From Ovis canadensis (Eukaryota; Chordata; Mammalia; Artiodactyla; Bovidae), in assembly GCF_042477335.2 (NCBI RefSeq), contig NC_091246.1:106917001-106981000 (forward strand): 64,000 nucleotides of DNA, written 5' to 3'. Below the pieces are notes generated by a model. It ran no database searches. It saw only the letters and a list, made by a program, of their open reading frames with translations, and had not been told where the DNA came from. A program made the translations under genes and the position numbers. Below are positions 1-11,828 of this stretch, one piece after another. Each line of letters begins with the position of its first letter. Position 1 is the first letter of the stretch.

Positions 1-1075
1 CGCAGAAAATAATAGCAAATGAAGCAACTGACAAACAACTAATCTCAAAAATATACAAGCAACTCCTACAGCTCAATTCCAGAAAAATAAATGACCCAAT
101 CAAAAAATGGACCAAAGAACTAAATAGACATTTCTTCAAAGAAGTCATACAGATGGCTAACAAACACATGAAAAGATGCTCAACATCACTCATTATCAGA
201 GAAATGCAAATCAAAACCACAATGAGGTACCATTTCACAACAGAATGGCTGTGATCCAAAAGTCTACAAGCAATAGATGCTGGAGAGGGTGTGGAGAAAA
301 GGGAACCTTCTTACACTGTTGGTGGGAATGCAAACTAGTACAGCCACTATGGAGAATAGTGTGGAGATTCCTTAAAAAACTAGAAATAGAAGTGCCTTAT
401 GACCAGCAATCCCACTGCTGGGCATACACATGGAGGAAACCAGAATTGAAAGAGACACGTGTACCCCAATATTCATCACAGCACTGTTTATAATAGCCAG
501 GACATGGAAGCAACCTAGATGTCCATCAACAGACGAATGGATAAGAAAGCTGTGGTACATATACACAATGGAGTATTACTCAGCCATTAAAAGAATACAT
601 TTGAATCAGTTCTAATGAGGTGGATGAAACTGGAGCCTATTATACAGAGTGAAGTAAGCCAGAAAGAAAAATACCAATACAGTATACTAACGCATATATA
701 TGGAATTTACAAAGATGGTAATGATAACCCTGTATGTGAGACAGCAAAAGAGACACAGATGTATAGAACAGTCTTTTGGACTCTGTGGGAGAGGGAGAGG
801 GCAGGATGATTTGGGAAAATGGCATTGAAACATTTATAATATCATATATGAAATGAATCACCAGTCCAGGTTCAATGCATGATACTGGATGCTTGGGGCT
901 GGTGCACTGAGATGACACAGAGGGATGGTATGGGGAGGCAGGAGGGAGCAGGGTTCAGGATGGGGAACATGTGTATACCTGTGGCGGATACATGTTGATG
1001 TATGGCAAAACCAATGCAATATTGTAAAGTAATTAACCTCCAATTAAAATAAATAAATTTATATTTAAAAAAAGA
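1..1075 (+). mobile_element. Ruminant L1, end of ORF2 plus 3' UTR
   Basis: The first 730 bases translate, with frameshifts, into the C-terminal end of L1 ORF2. Recognisable pieces are [19 protein letters not shown] and, in another frame, LWYIYTMEYYSAIKR. The following 330 bases are the ruminant L1 3' UTR and an A-rich tail. The same 3' UTR appears at 50,202-50,532. The ORF is broken, so the copy is dead; its 5' part lies outside the window. Confidence 0.9.
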
Positions 1076-1149
1076 AACTGTCTAATTTGAAAGTCTAAGA
1101 TCCTGTTTGTCATCAAAGCTAAAGCAAAAGTAAAAAACTGATAAATATT

Positions 1150-1804
1150 TGTTGAGGTCTTTAATGGACTGGAACCTGGTGGTCCAGAGTCAACCGATAA
1201 GAAAGTAAAGGAGAGAGAAAGATGATGATATTCCTTGGTTTACACAGAAAGCCAATAAAGCACCTGGCACAGGGTTTGCTCTGTTCACGGAGGCCACATG
1301 CGCCCTCTCGATGGGGTGAATGTACAGAGCACCTTCTCGAGAGGGTCTTAGAAGCCAAGGCAGGAAAGTGAACTCAGAGAGCCTCTGTGCTCCAGGGGAT
1401 CAGCCAGAAAGAGAGAGAAAGAAAGCAAGACACGGGGACCAAAGCTCTGATGGAGCAAAGGTGTTTTATCCAACATTGTGTAGGTATTTATACTGTCTTA
1501 CAAGATAGCTATTTTCAGCAGAGATAAAATCAAAACTTACAAGGAAACATGAGGTCATCCATATGAAAGAGAGAGGGTTGTAAATAATCACTTTTACCAT
1601 ATGGTTCATAAAAAGGAAGAGGGTACTTATCACCATATAGAAAAACTAAGGAAGGAAATGCCTGGATTCCTAAGCCCCCGGGAGAGGGGGAGAGGCTTGC
1701 CTCTCCTCTTAATTCCTGAATATTCACGAGTTAATAAGGAACAGAGAATTCCTGACAGATCCAAAACAGCACACAGGAAGCCTCCTGTTAAATGCTTCCT
1801 GACA
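1150..1804 (-). mobile_element. Solo LTR of an endogenous retrovirus (copy 1)
   Basis: A 655-bp element bounded by TG...CA and flanked by a perfect 6-bp duplication AATATT (1144-1149 and 1805-1810). No retroviral gene sequence adjoins it, so it is a solo LTR. A related copy lies at 17,859-18,505. Minus orientation is inferred from a TATAAATA box near 1,485-1,495 followed by an ATAAAA-type signal on that strand. A 6-bp duplication fits class II (beta-like, ERVK-type) elements. Confidence 0.82.
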
Positions 1805-1810
1805 AATATT

Positions 1811-1949
1811 GCAGTTGTGAAAAATATTTTAATTGCTTCATCTCATTATCAGTTATAGCAAAATTATAGTATAAAAGAATTAACTATCTTTATTACTCAC
1901 TTATAGAAATACAGAGAAAATAAACAACCTTATTCTTCTACTAAAAACT
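1811..1949. other. AT-rich unassigned DNA
   Basis: Short spacer between the solo LTR and the next L1 tail. I see no coding or RNA signal. Confidence 0.4.
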
Positions 1950-2205
1950 AGACCTTACATGCTGGGGGAAAGAGTTAGGGAGTTTGGGATGGACATGTAC
2001 ACAGTGCTATACTTAAAGCAGATAACCAATAAGGACCTATTGTACAGCACATAGAACTCTGCTCAATGTTATGTGGCAGCCTGGATGTGAGGGGAGTTTG
2101 GAGGGGAATGGATACATGCATATGTACGGTTGAGTCCCTTTCCTGTCCACCTGAAACTATCACATTATTAATTGTTCAATATGAAATAAAAATTTAAATT
2201 TGAGA
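1950..2205 (+). mobile_element. L1 3' UTR fragment
   Basis: Resembles the end of an artiodactyl L1 3' UTR: GGGAGTTTGGGATGGACATG, 'aaggacctattgtacagcac', then an A-rich tail after AATATGAAATAAAA. Confidence 0.75.
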
Positions 2206-2354
2206 TAACAGTGACAAATAGACAAAGACACCCACCTTCCTTGAAGAGCTTGTTTTCCTATTTATTAACAAAGATGGATATACAGAAGTATTATTATGTC
2301 ATGAAAATCAGATTTCTTAAGGTTTGCTCATTTAAAGTAAATGAGAGAATATCA
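2206..2354. other. Unassigned unique DNA
   Basis: No recognisable repeat or gene; short spacer. Confidence 0.3.
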
Positions 2355-2363
2355 GATATTTCT

Positions 2364-2638
2364 TTCTGCTGCTGCTGCTAAGTCACTTCAGTTGTGTCCG
2401 ACTCTGTGTGACCCCATAGACAGCAGCCCACCAGGCTCCCTCATCCCTGGGATTCTCCAGGCAAGAATACTGGAGTGGGTTGCCATTTCCTTCTCCAATG
2501 CATGAAAGTGAAAAGTGAAAGTGAAGTCACTCAGTCGTGTCCGACTCCTAGGGACCCCATGGTCTGCAGCCTACCAAGCTCCTCCATCCATGGGATTTTG
2601 CAGGCAAGAGTACTGGAGTGGGATGCCATTGCTTCTCT
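2364..2638 (-). mobile_element. Bov-A2 SINE
   Basis: Begins GCTGCTGCTGCTAAGTCACT and contains two Bov-A units separated by 'gcatgaaagtgaaaagtgaaag'. Flanked by GATATTTCT (2355-2363 and 2639-2647). Confidence 0.9.
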
Positions 2639-2803
2639 GATATTTCTCTCTACTAAAGCATTAAGAATACTTGTTTATTTTTAAAGTCTGTTGTGCCAAG
2701 AAAGTACCATGAATTAGCATCTTCTTATCTCAACCAGGTTCACAGCCAATAGGATTTACTGATCACCTGCTCTGGGGTGGGAAAAATGCCAGCCCCACCC
2801 ACC

Positions 2804-2991
2804 TTTTTTTTTTTTTTTAATTAATATGGCTATGCTGAGTCTTCCTTGTGGTGCACAGGCTTCTCTAGTTGTCAGTATGTGGGCTTAGTTGCTCCGAGGC
2901 ATGTGGGATCTTAATTCCTAACCAGGGATCAAACCCTGATCCCCTGCATTAGTAGGCTGATTCTTAACTACTGGACCACCACAGAAGTCCC
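2804..2991 (-). mobile_element. CHR-2-type SINE
   Basis: Poly(T) lead, then 'tggctatgctgagtcttcc', 'ttagttgctccgaggcatg' and the end 'ccagaagtccc'-like. This is the cetartiodactyl tRNA-derived CHR SINE in reverse orientation. Confidence 0.8.
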
Positions 2992-3779
2992 AGTGCCAGC
3001 TCTTTCTTTCCTTGCACTTTCATCCTCAAACTCCAGGATGGTGCTGTTCTGTGTTACCATCCCAGCCTCACCATTGAAGTCTCATTATGGTAATTTCATC
3101 CTCTTTCAACATCTAGCGTCCATAAGGTTTAGATGGCATTGTAGAAGGCAGACTGAAAGTTGGACCATTTTTCTGTAAAAATTGTTCTGATGCCTGACTC
3201 GTGTGGAAATTTGCTTCAACAATTCTGTGAATTTTCCACTGAGATTTTCAATGTGTCTCTCCTACACAGAGAAGGTCCAAACATAATACTCATTGTTTCA
3301 TTTTGTCTGACATTAGGATGACACAGAGGAATAGTAACATATGCAAATAAATGCCTCAGAAATATTCCTGATGACAGTATATAGTTAGAGTGAGAAGCAT
3401 GAATGGGTTAACCTTATTAATTAACCTCTAGGAAGAAAAGGATAGGATCTCTTTCTCTCTCTTTTTAACCTAGAAAGCCTTTCATTAAAGACTAGGATGG
3501 AACCCTCATGGGCCTGTCAACCTCCACTTCCTCACTTCCCCATTGCAACCCCCATCTCTTGAACCTTAATATTAAGACAATGCTTCAATTTGTCCCTAGC
3601 AAATAAATTTCACAGAAAATCCAGCAAGTGATATACAGATTTTTCAAGATGAAAAGATACTGAGTATTTTGAAATGTGATAACACAAAAACAGCAGAATT
3701 TTTTTCCTCTGCTTCATATGGCTTTAATCTGTAATCTAAAAGAGGAAGACTTTTTCCCAGTTATGAAATGATGGAGTGG
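2992..3779. other. Unassigned unique DNA
   Basis: About 790 bp with no repeat, exon or RNA that I recognise. ORFs here are short and lack similarity I can name. Confidence 0.35.
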
Positions 3780-4245
3780 AGATGGAGAATAAATTAAGAG
3801 TCTGGAATTAATATATATACATTACTATATATAAAATAGATAATAAGCAAAGACCTACTGTATAGCACAGGGAACTCTACTCAGTATTCTATAATAACCT
3901 AAATGGGGGAAAAATCTGAATAAGAATAGATATGGTGACTTAGGTGGTAAAGAATCTGCCTGCAATGCAAGAGACCTGGGTTCAGTCTTTGGGTCAGGAA
4001 GATTTCCTGGAGAATGGAATGACTACCCACTCTAGTATTCTAGCCTGGAAAATTTCATGGACAGAGAGGAGCCTGGCAGGCTCCAGTCTATAGGATCACA
4101 GAGTCAGACACTACTGAGGGACTAACATTTTCACTTCATTTTTTCTTTTTCATAATTGGATAAGTTTGCTGTATACCTGAAATTAATACAACATTGTAAA
4201 TCAGCTATACTCCAATACAAAATTTAAAAATAAATTAAGTTAAAT
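3780..4245 (+). mobile_element. L1 3' end split by a Bov-tA SINE
   Basis: The left part ends '...caaagacctactgtatagcac...taagaatagatat'. The right part resumes 'ggataagtttgctgtatacc...aacattgtaaatcagctatac' with an A-rich tail. The interrupting SINE occupies about 3,933-4,140. Confidence 0.8.
3933..4140 (+). mobile_element. Bov-tA SINE inside L1
   Basis: tRNA-like head ('ggtggtaaagaatctgcctg', 'gacctgggttcagtctttgg') then the Bov-A body ending 'cagagtcagacactactgag'. It sits between two halves of an L1 3' end. Confidence 0.85.
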
Positions 4246-5159
4246 TAAAAAGAAATGACAAGCAGCAACTGAACTTTGTATAATCATTAGTGAGAGGAGG
4301 CAGAAATAAAAGAATAGCTTAAAATTTCTGAAAGATATTAAGATTTTGAACCATAAAATCTCACTTGCCATCACAGAGCTCAATGCCAAATTTTTTTTCT
4401 CTGAAGTTGCTCATTTTCATCCAGACTGTTATCTCAAGATTTATTTTACAAAGTTTACTCTGCCTGTGATCTTTCAGTTTGTTATTTTTTGCAAGTTTAT
4501 TTAACTTACACCATACTGATTATTTTTTAATGATAGCATTTGCAGCTTAAACCTTGCTAATTACAAATAATGTTTATCATTGCAAATATGTATTTATTTT
4601 TTTATTTGGTTCTGAAAGCAGAACCAAATGTGTCCCTTATTTTCTCAGCCTTCCCCTGCCCCGCTCTCCTCCGCATATGCCAGGTAAACAAAAAAGCAAA
4701 CCTCTACTGCCATCCAGTGGTGCCTCTGAATTTTTTCAAATAAAACCTCTGGTGCAGCAAACCATGACTAGAACTTTAAAAGGATTCTCTCTCTTAAATG
4801 GCTAGAATGTTTTAGATATTTTAATCCGAAACAACTAGATATAAAAAATTTTTCAAGTAAACTGTGCATGTCTATTATATGTACATTATTATTGATAATA
4901 CCATTTTTATCATTACAATAAGATCATGAATGGAGTGATGACCCATTCCCATCTTACCATGTTGGGCATGTGATTTCTTTAACTTCTTATTATAAAACAG
5001 AGATTCACATGAAACTAACAAAATAGCATATAGACTCCCATGGAAAAAGTGCCAAATTCTTTCCAGAGTAGTTGTACCTTTTTAGATTCACATTATAATT
5101 GTGTGAGAAATTTAGGTTCTCAGCATCCTTCATAGCATTTGGTCTTATTACTGTTTCTT
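4246..5159. other. AT-rich unassigned DNA
   Basis: No recognisable gene. The open frame at 4,554-4,805 has no features of a real protein. Confidence 0.3.
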
Positions 5160-5930
5160 ATTGTACATACTGACACATATATCGTGATGTCTTGTTGCAG
5201 CTTTCAGGTTTATTTCCCTAATGGCTAAAGATGCTAAATTTCTTTTCATGTGCTTACATACTGTCTACCTCTTCTCTTTGGGAAATACTTGTTTGTACCT
5301 TTTGCCCATTTTCTATTTTTCTTTTTTTGCTGCTGATTTTTGACAGTTCTCTATATTCTAAATATAACTTTTTTGTCAGATAAGCAGTTTGAAAACACTG
5401 TCTACCAGGATATAGCTTGTCTTTTTATTATATTATTAACAGGAACTTTCATGGAGCAAAAGATTTTATTTTTTTATTGAAATATAGTTGATTTACAATG
5501 TTGTGTTATATGAAGTGTATATTAAAGTGATTTTTATACATATATACACACACACACATATATATATATAACATCAAAAGGGTGATACATAAATATATAT
5601 ATAAGGTTTTTTATTTTGATGAAGTCTAGTTTAGCAAAAAAATTTTATGTCACTTTTATCACACTTTTGATGTCATGTCCAAGAGTTCTACCCAGGTCTA
5701 CCTCCTAAAGATATTCCCCTCTGTTTTTGTTTCAAATGTTTTATAGTCTTACATTGTATATTTAAATCTCTGATCCATTTTGAGTTCACTTATGAATAAG
5801 ACATGAGGTTCTGGGTGAGCTTCACGTTCTAGTATGTTCAATTGCTCCAGCACCACTTGCTGAAAAGACTGTGCTTCCTCCATGGAATTACTTCTGTACT
5901 TTTGTCAAAAATCAGTACATAACATAGGAT
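5160..5930 (-). mobile_element. Old L1 3' region, reverse orientation
   Basis: Reads like a reversed L1 3' UTR: 'cttttgcccattttctat', 'gttctctatattctaaat', 'tttgtcagataagcag', with an (AC)/(AT) tract near 5,540-5,570. It is diverged, so the family is uncertain. Confidence 0.65.
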
Positions 5931-6560
5931 TTTTCTTTTGCTTTATAGTTAAATACATTGTACGAGGACTCCCAACCACAATCCTTTGGTGAAACTAATA
6001 CAGAAAAATTTTAAAGAGATAATTTGATAAAAATGAAAATGAAAGCTCAATAACATGAAATATTATTGGCTAGAAATACACAGAAAATTATTCAAGATGA
6101 GAAACAGATCCATATATATAATCTTAACCTCACTCACTGAATTCAAACCTAACTTTAATGAAAAACTATATAACACATCAGATGAAAGTGGGTCCTTACA
6201 ATGGCTTCCATGGCTTAAATCCTGGAGGAGCCCTCAGCAACAGGACCTTGGAGCCCCAGCAACTAAAACTTTGATTTCTGCATTTGTCATCTTTGAAATA
6301 TAAGTAATAATTCATGTCTCTCTTTGAATTGCTATGAGGCTGAGTTAATAAACATGAACCGCTTTACATATGAGAAATGCAGTCAAAGCCAGCTATCACA
6401 GTCAAATTCAACATAAAAAGCCTGATAATTCCAGTGACAGCTTTATGTCGAATCTGTTTGTTAGCGTGAGCTATATTCATCTTAAACCTTAAGCAGGTTC
6501 TGTGCTCTAAGTTCATTTCCTGCTTGTAAAGTAGGAACAAGTGAGCAGGAGATTGTATCA
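5931..6560. other. Unassigned unique DNA
   Basis: No recognisable gene or repeat. Confidence 0.3.
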
Positions 6561-6570
6561 CCATGGTTGG

Positions 6571-7429
6571 TTCAGTTCAGTTCAGTTCAGTCGTGTCCGA
6601 CTATTTGCAACTCCATGAATCATAGCACCCTAGGCCTCGCTGTCCATCACCAACTCCCAGAGTTCACTCAAACTCATGTTCATCAAGACGGTGATGCCAT
6701 CCAGTCATCTCATCCTCTGTCATCCCCTTTTCCTCCTTCCCCCAATCTCTCCCAGTATCAGGGTCTTTTCCAATGAGTCAACTTTTTGCATGAGGTGGCC
6801 AAAGTATTGGAGTTTCAGCTTCAGCATCATTCCTTCCAAAGAACACCCAGGACTGATCTCCTTTAGGATGGACTGGTTGGATTTCCTTGCAGTCCAAGGA
6901 ACTCTCAAGAGTCTTCTCCAACACCACAGTTCAAAAACATCAATTCTTTGGTGCTCAGCTTTCTTCACAGTCCAACTCTCACATCCATACATGACTACTG
7001 GAAAAACCATAGCCTTGACTAGACAGACCTTTGTTGGCAGAGTAATATCTCTGCTTTTCAATATGCTATCTAGGTTGGTCATAATTTTCCTTCCAAGGAG
7101 TAAGTATTTTTTAATTTCATGGCTGCAGTCACCATCTGCAGTGATTTTGGAGCCCCCAAAAATAAAGTGTGACACTGTTCCCACTGTTTCCCTATCTAAT
7201 TCCCATGAAGTGATGGGACCAGATGCCATGATCTTAGTTTTCTGAATGTTGAGCTTTAAGCCAAATTTTTCACTCTCCTCTTTCACTTTCATCAAGAGCC
7301 TTTTTAATTCCTCTTCACTTTCTGCCGTAAGGGTGGTGTCATCTGCATATCTGAGGTGATTGATATTTCTCCCGGCAATCTTGATTCCAGCTTGTGCTTC
7401 TTCCAGCCCAGCGTTTCTCATGATATTCT
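6571..7429 (-). mobile_element. BovB LINE fragment (copy 1), 5'-truncated
   Basis: Minus-strand BovB 3' end: starts at the TTCAGTTCAG terminus and runs into the reverse transcriptase. A 237-codon frame (7433-6720) contains the RT motif RYADDTTL and the downstream [11 protein letters not shown] segment. Flanks CCATGGTTGG (6561-6570) and CCATGGTCGG (7430-7439) look like a one-mismatch target-site duplication. It lacks the endonuclease and most of the RT, so it is inactive. Confidence 0.9.
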
Positions 7430-7439
7430 CCATGGTCGG

Positions 7440-8068
7440 TTACTCTTTTAATAAAAACTACTCCTAAAATTTAAAATACTCTTTATCACCATTGACTGTT
7501 ATCAATAACATCAAATGTTTCTGGAGCCCTGATATGTACAGAAAGTCCTGTGTTGGATACTAGAATTAAAAAGCTATAAAAGCAGTTGTTATGCAAGATT
7601 GCATGTTACAGTCCACAAGCAAAAGTAGGCCATTCAAAATATAAAAAGGAGGAAAGTGGCTCCCAGAGGCTTATGAGACTAATCAGGTTCAGTATCCATC
7701 AAGCCCAAATGTAGTTAAAGGGCTGGACAATTTCAACTCCAACAACTCTATTGACCTAGCTTTTAAAGACAGAGCCAACTTCACAAAAACTCATACAAAT
7801 CAAGTTTCTCAGCTATCCTAAGAGAAAGAAACAGAGATTAAGGAAATCTTCAGCTACAGAAGAATAGCAGACTTTGGTCAACAATTGGCATACGTGAGAA
7901 TTAACCATCAACAAACAAAATTCCATATGGTACATTCAAGCATCACAGTTATTTATTTCTCATGAAGATAATTATCTACTTTATAATATTATTCTTTATA
8001 TTTACATATTTATATTATATTACTATAATGTAATAATATTATATTTAAAGAATAATATTATGAAGTAC
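7440..8068. other. Unassigned DNA ending in a very AT-rich stretch
   Basis: No gene seen. 7,982-8,062 forms an imperfect palindrome around ATAATATTATTCTTTA (see findings). Confidence 0.35.
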
Positions 8069-8077
8069 TTAATATTT

Positions 8078-8293
8078 GGACTTCCATGGTGGCTCAGTGG
8101 TAAAGAATCCATCTGCAATGCAAGATACACCAGTTCAATCCCTGAATTCAGAAGATCCTTTGGAGGAGGGCATGGCAACCGACTCCAGTATTCTTGCATG
8201 GAGAATCCCATGGACAGAGAAGCCTGGTGGGCTTCAGTCCATACAGAGTCACAAAGAGTCAGACATGACTGAAGCAACTGAATATATATGCAT
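8078..8293 (+). mobile_element. Bov-tA SINE
   Basis: Head 'ggacttccatggtggctcag', body 'ccatggacagagaagcctgg'. Target-site duplication TTAATATTT at 8069-8077 and 8294-8302. Confidence 0.92.
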
Positions 8294-8302
8294 TTAATAT
8301 TT

Positions 8303-9285
8303 AATAGCATTATTTTGAAAGAAAAGTAGCACAGGCTGCTTGTTTGCAAGATCCTGGAACCTCTGTTAATATTCTAGAGTGCACCAGATCACTGCCCACA
8401 TCACCACTGCCTCCTGACAAGGCACCAATTTTCAGCAAATACAGAGTGACATCTTGTTTATTCAGCTCACTTTAGTGACAGCAAATACCTCGCTTGCCCA
8501 GAGAAGCACGATGACTCAGAAAAGTCATCTGAGCTCACTATAAGCAAAGCCACAGCCTGCACAGGGGAGCAGTTGCTGGAACAAAACCACAAGTGGCTTA
8601 GCAAGTTTAGATTGAAAAAGAAAATTTATTCATATTCATGTGATGAATAAGTAGATGCAACTTGGAAATCAAAGTCTCCTCTTGATTTTGTAATATCACT
8701 CTCTCCATCCTAGCCTATTTCTTTTTTTTTTTTTTTTGAAAAATCGTAACAGCATTATACTTTTCCTTATGGATTACTTTGTTGAATATTTAACATTTTG
8801 AAGACAGAAAATCTTAGCATTGTTATTTATTTATTCATTCATATATCTATTTTCAGGATCATGTCCATGTCTTTTCAAGAAAGATAAGAGTCCCAGTAAT
8901 GTAGCCAAGATCTGAATGGCTCACTAAAGCTGAACCATTTCTGCCAATGGGAGCAGGAAGGAGAATTCACTTACTGATGCCGTGCAAACAATGAACCATC
9001 CTGAAATGCTTTGGTCACCTGAAACGCCCAAGTGTCTGCTTCTTTTGATTTGCAACAGCCTGTCTCTCTGTTTTCTTGCCACCTAAATGTAGTTCATGAA
9101 CCCAAGGAAGTGTGATCCTAACCAACTCAGAGCAAGAAGGGATGTAGGAATTGAGACCAAGATAACTTGTTACCCTGTGAGGTGAAGGGGTACTGTTTGT
9201 TTTGGTCATTTTGAAGAGGGCTCAGAAAGGAAGAGAAAGAACCAGTTTCAACTGAGGGACTGTGGGTGTTTTATTTCAGTAGCAT
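8303..9285. other. Unassigned unique DNA
   Basis: About 980 bp with no recognisable exon or RNA; includes a T15 tract near 8,721-8,735. Confidence 0.3.
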
Positions 9286-9291
9286 CCCAGG

Positions 9292-9510
9292 ATCTCCCTG
9301 GTGATTCAGATAGTAAAGAATCTGCCTTCAATGATGGAGACCTGGGTTCGATCCCTGGGTTGATCCCTGGGAAGATACCCTGGAAGAGGGCATGGCAACC
9401 CACTCCAGTGTTCTTGCCTGGAGAATCCCATGGAGAGAGGAGCCTGGCGGGCTATAGTCCATGGCGTCGCAAAGAGTCAGACACAACTTGGCAACTAAGC
9501 ATACACAGAG
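9292..9510 (+). mobile_element. Bov-tA SINE
   Basis: Typical head and body. A short internal duplication of GATCCCTGGG lies in the tRNA-like part (about 9,350-9,371). Possible 6-bp duplication CCCAGG on both sides. Confidence 0.88.
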
Positions 9511-9516
9511 CCCAGG

Positions 9517-9889
9517 GCTGACCACAGGTAAATTTCCATGGGTCAGTAAGACTTACGTTCTTGCTCCTGGCTCCATCTGGAATTACTCTGAATGTGAGTT
9601 TCTCTCAAACCTCCAATTCTAATTACAAAGACTATCAGAGAAGGAACAGGAAACTGGGGCAAAATTCACTGTGGAGATCTCAGAGAAGAAGGGAGGAAAT
9701 GGCCCAAATGAAAGACATAATGTCACTGGATGGCAGAGGAAAAGTTATCTCTGAAGAAAAAATTAAAAATTGACAACACTTGACTTTGTAGTTGAAGTTT
9801 CAAAGAAGAGACCTATGAAGTATAACTTTAAACATACCTGTGTGAGAAGAACAGTACATAAATAGTTTCATAATTTATCTCTATTTAAA
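9517..9889. other. Unassigned unique DNA
   Basis: The 70-codon frame at 9,561-9,773 has no recognisable relative. Otherwise nothing seen. Confidence 0.3.
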
Positions 9890-9992
9890 GAATATGGATA
9901 AAGAAGATGGTGCTACATATACACAATGGAATATTACTCAGCTACTAAAAGAAATGAAATAGGGTCATTTGTAGAGATGTAAATGGACCTAC

Positions 9993-10259
9993 CAGAGAAG
10001 GCAATGGTACCGCACTCCCGTACTCTTGCCTAGAAAAATCCCATGGATGGAGGAGCCTGGAAGGCTGCAATCCATGGGGTCGCTAAGAGTCGGATACGAC
10101 TGAGCAACTTCAGTTTCACTTTTCACTTTCATGCATTGGAGAAGGAAATGGCAACCCACTCCAGTGTTCTTGCCTGGAGAATCCCAGGGATGGGGGGAGC
10201 CTGGTGGGCTGCTGTCTCTGGGGTCGCACAGAGTCGGACACGACTGAAGTGACTTAGGT
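9993..10259 (+). mobile_element. Bov-A2 SINE nested in L1
   Basis: Two Bov-A units on the plus strand. Duplicated target AATGGACCTAC at 9982-9992 and 10260-10270. Confidence 0.93.
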
Positions 10260-10480
10260 AATGGACCTACAGTCTGTCATACAGAATGAAGTAAGTCAGA
10301 AAGAGAAAAACAAGTATTGTGTAGTAACACATCTATGTGAAACCTAGAAAAATGGTTCAAACAAACCTATTTGCACGGCAAGAATGGAGACACAGATGTA
10401 AAGAATGGATATGGGTACATGGGAGGACGGAGCATGGGGGTGGGACAAACCAGGAGATTAGAATTGACATACATACACTG

Positions 10481-10759
10481 CGGAGAAGGCAATGGCACCC
10501 CACTCCAGTACTCTTGCCTGGAAAATCCTATGAAGGAAGGAGCCTGGTGGGCTGCAGTCCATGGGGTCGCTAAGAGTCGGACATGACTGAGCGACTTCCC
10601 TTTCACTTTTCACTTTCATGCATTGGAGAAGGAAATGGCAACCCACTCCAGTGTTCTTGCCTGGAGAATCCCAGGGATGGGGGGAGCCTGGTGGGCTGCC
10701 GTCTCTGGGGTCGCACAGAGTCGGACGCAACTGAAGTGACTTAGCAGCAGCAGTAGCAG
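10481..10759 (+). mobile_element. Bov-A2 SINE nested in L1
   Basis: Dimeric Bov-A with an AGC-type tail (GCAGCAGCAGTAGCAG). Duplicated target TACATACACTG at 10470-10480 and 10760-10770. Confidence 0.93.
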
Positions 10760-10770
10760 TACATACACTG

Positions 10771-10979
10771 GATCCTCAGGTGGTGCTGTGGTAAAAAATC
10801 CTCCTGCCAATGCAGGAGATGCAAGAGATGCGGGTTTGATCCCTGGGTCAGGAAGATCCCCTGGAGGAGGAAATGGCAACTCGCTTCAGTATTCTTGCCT
10901 GGAAAATTCCATGGACAGAGGAGCCTGGAAGGCTACAGTCCATGGGGTTGCAAAGAGTCAGACACAGCTGAACAACTGA

Positions 10980-11013
<34 letters not shown>
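10771..11013 (+). mobile_element. Bov-tA SINE with (AC)n(AT)n tail
   Basis: Complete Bov-tA followed by a CA/TA microsatellite at 10,979-11,020. ATACACT on both sides may be the target duplication. It abuts the preceding Bov-A2 copy. Confidence 0.85.
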
Positions 11014-11018
<5 letters not shown>

Positions 11019-11260
11019 CACTACCATGTGTAAAATAGATAGCTAGTAGAAAGCTGCTGTATAGCACAGAGTTCAGTTCAGTGTTGTGTGATGAACTAGA
11101 AACATGGGATTGTGGGGGTTGGAGGAAGGTGCAAAAGGGAGGGGTTATATGTATGCTTATAGCTGATACACTTCATTGTACAGCAGAAACTAACACAACA
11201 TTGTAAAAAAATTATGCTTCAATAAAAATAAATAAAGTGAAACAAAACTAAAAGCACGTT

Positions 11261-11828
11261 TTGTCATTATGATCTTCAGTAGAGCAATTTTACTTTCTGT
11301 TCTGATGACCACGTAAGCAAGAGTCGTAGATGCACAGGAATGTATTTGGCTTAGGAAAAGTCAAAGCTGAGGCAGCACAGGTGAACGAAGAGGGCATGGA
11401 ATATGATTGATGTAAACAGAAGGATTTAACCTAAAGAATCTCATTCTATGTTAAAAATAAATGCCTAGTCAGGGAGCCAACTTTGAAACAGTGTGAACTC
11501 TTTTCTGGTGTCTTTATAAATTGGTGTAAGTCATGTGTCATATGAGAGCTCATCTGATCCTTGGTGAGCACGGTAAACCTGGACTGAGCCCCGTACTTCC
11601 CCTTGCTGCTGAAATTCAAAGCCATTCTGGGACCCTTGGTGAATACCTAGACACAGCTTCCTCTACTTCCTGGGCTCCACACAGACTGACTGGGTGCCAC
11701 CTCTCATCAATCTGGTTATAAACACAGTTCCTGTATCATCATCCTCAAATGATGAATTAGAACTAAAGCATTTGTAAATATGTGTGATTTTACTGATAAT
11801 TGGAAAGGTGGAAACAAAAACATATTAC
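11261..11828. other. Unassigned unique DNA
   Basis: No recognisable exon. The 62-codon frame at 11,533 is not similar to anything I know. Confidence 0.3.

Larger units (their letters stand above)
9890..11260 (+). mobile_element. L1 3' end interrupted by three SINEs
   Basis: L1 pieces at 9,890-9,992, 10,260-10,480 and about 11,014-11,260 read on in order: ORF2 tail ('tatacacaatggaatattac'), then 3' UTR ('cagaatgaagtaagtcagaa', 'gctgctgtatagcac'), then tail ('aacacaacattgtaaaaaa'). The interruptions are two Bov-A2 and one Bov-tA copy. Confidence 0.85.

Noticed and set aside
6676..7245. 189-codon plus-strand frame opposite BovB
   Set aside because: It is the antisense shadow of the BovB reverse transcriptase; similar shadows occur at 15,842-16,372 and 29,402-29,800.
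10043..10586. Repeated short frames such as [16 protein letters not shown] seen many times in the window
   Set aside because: They are translations of the Bov-A part of SINEs, not genes.
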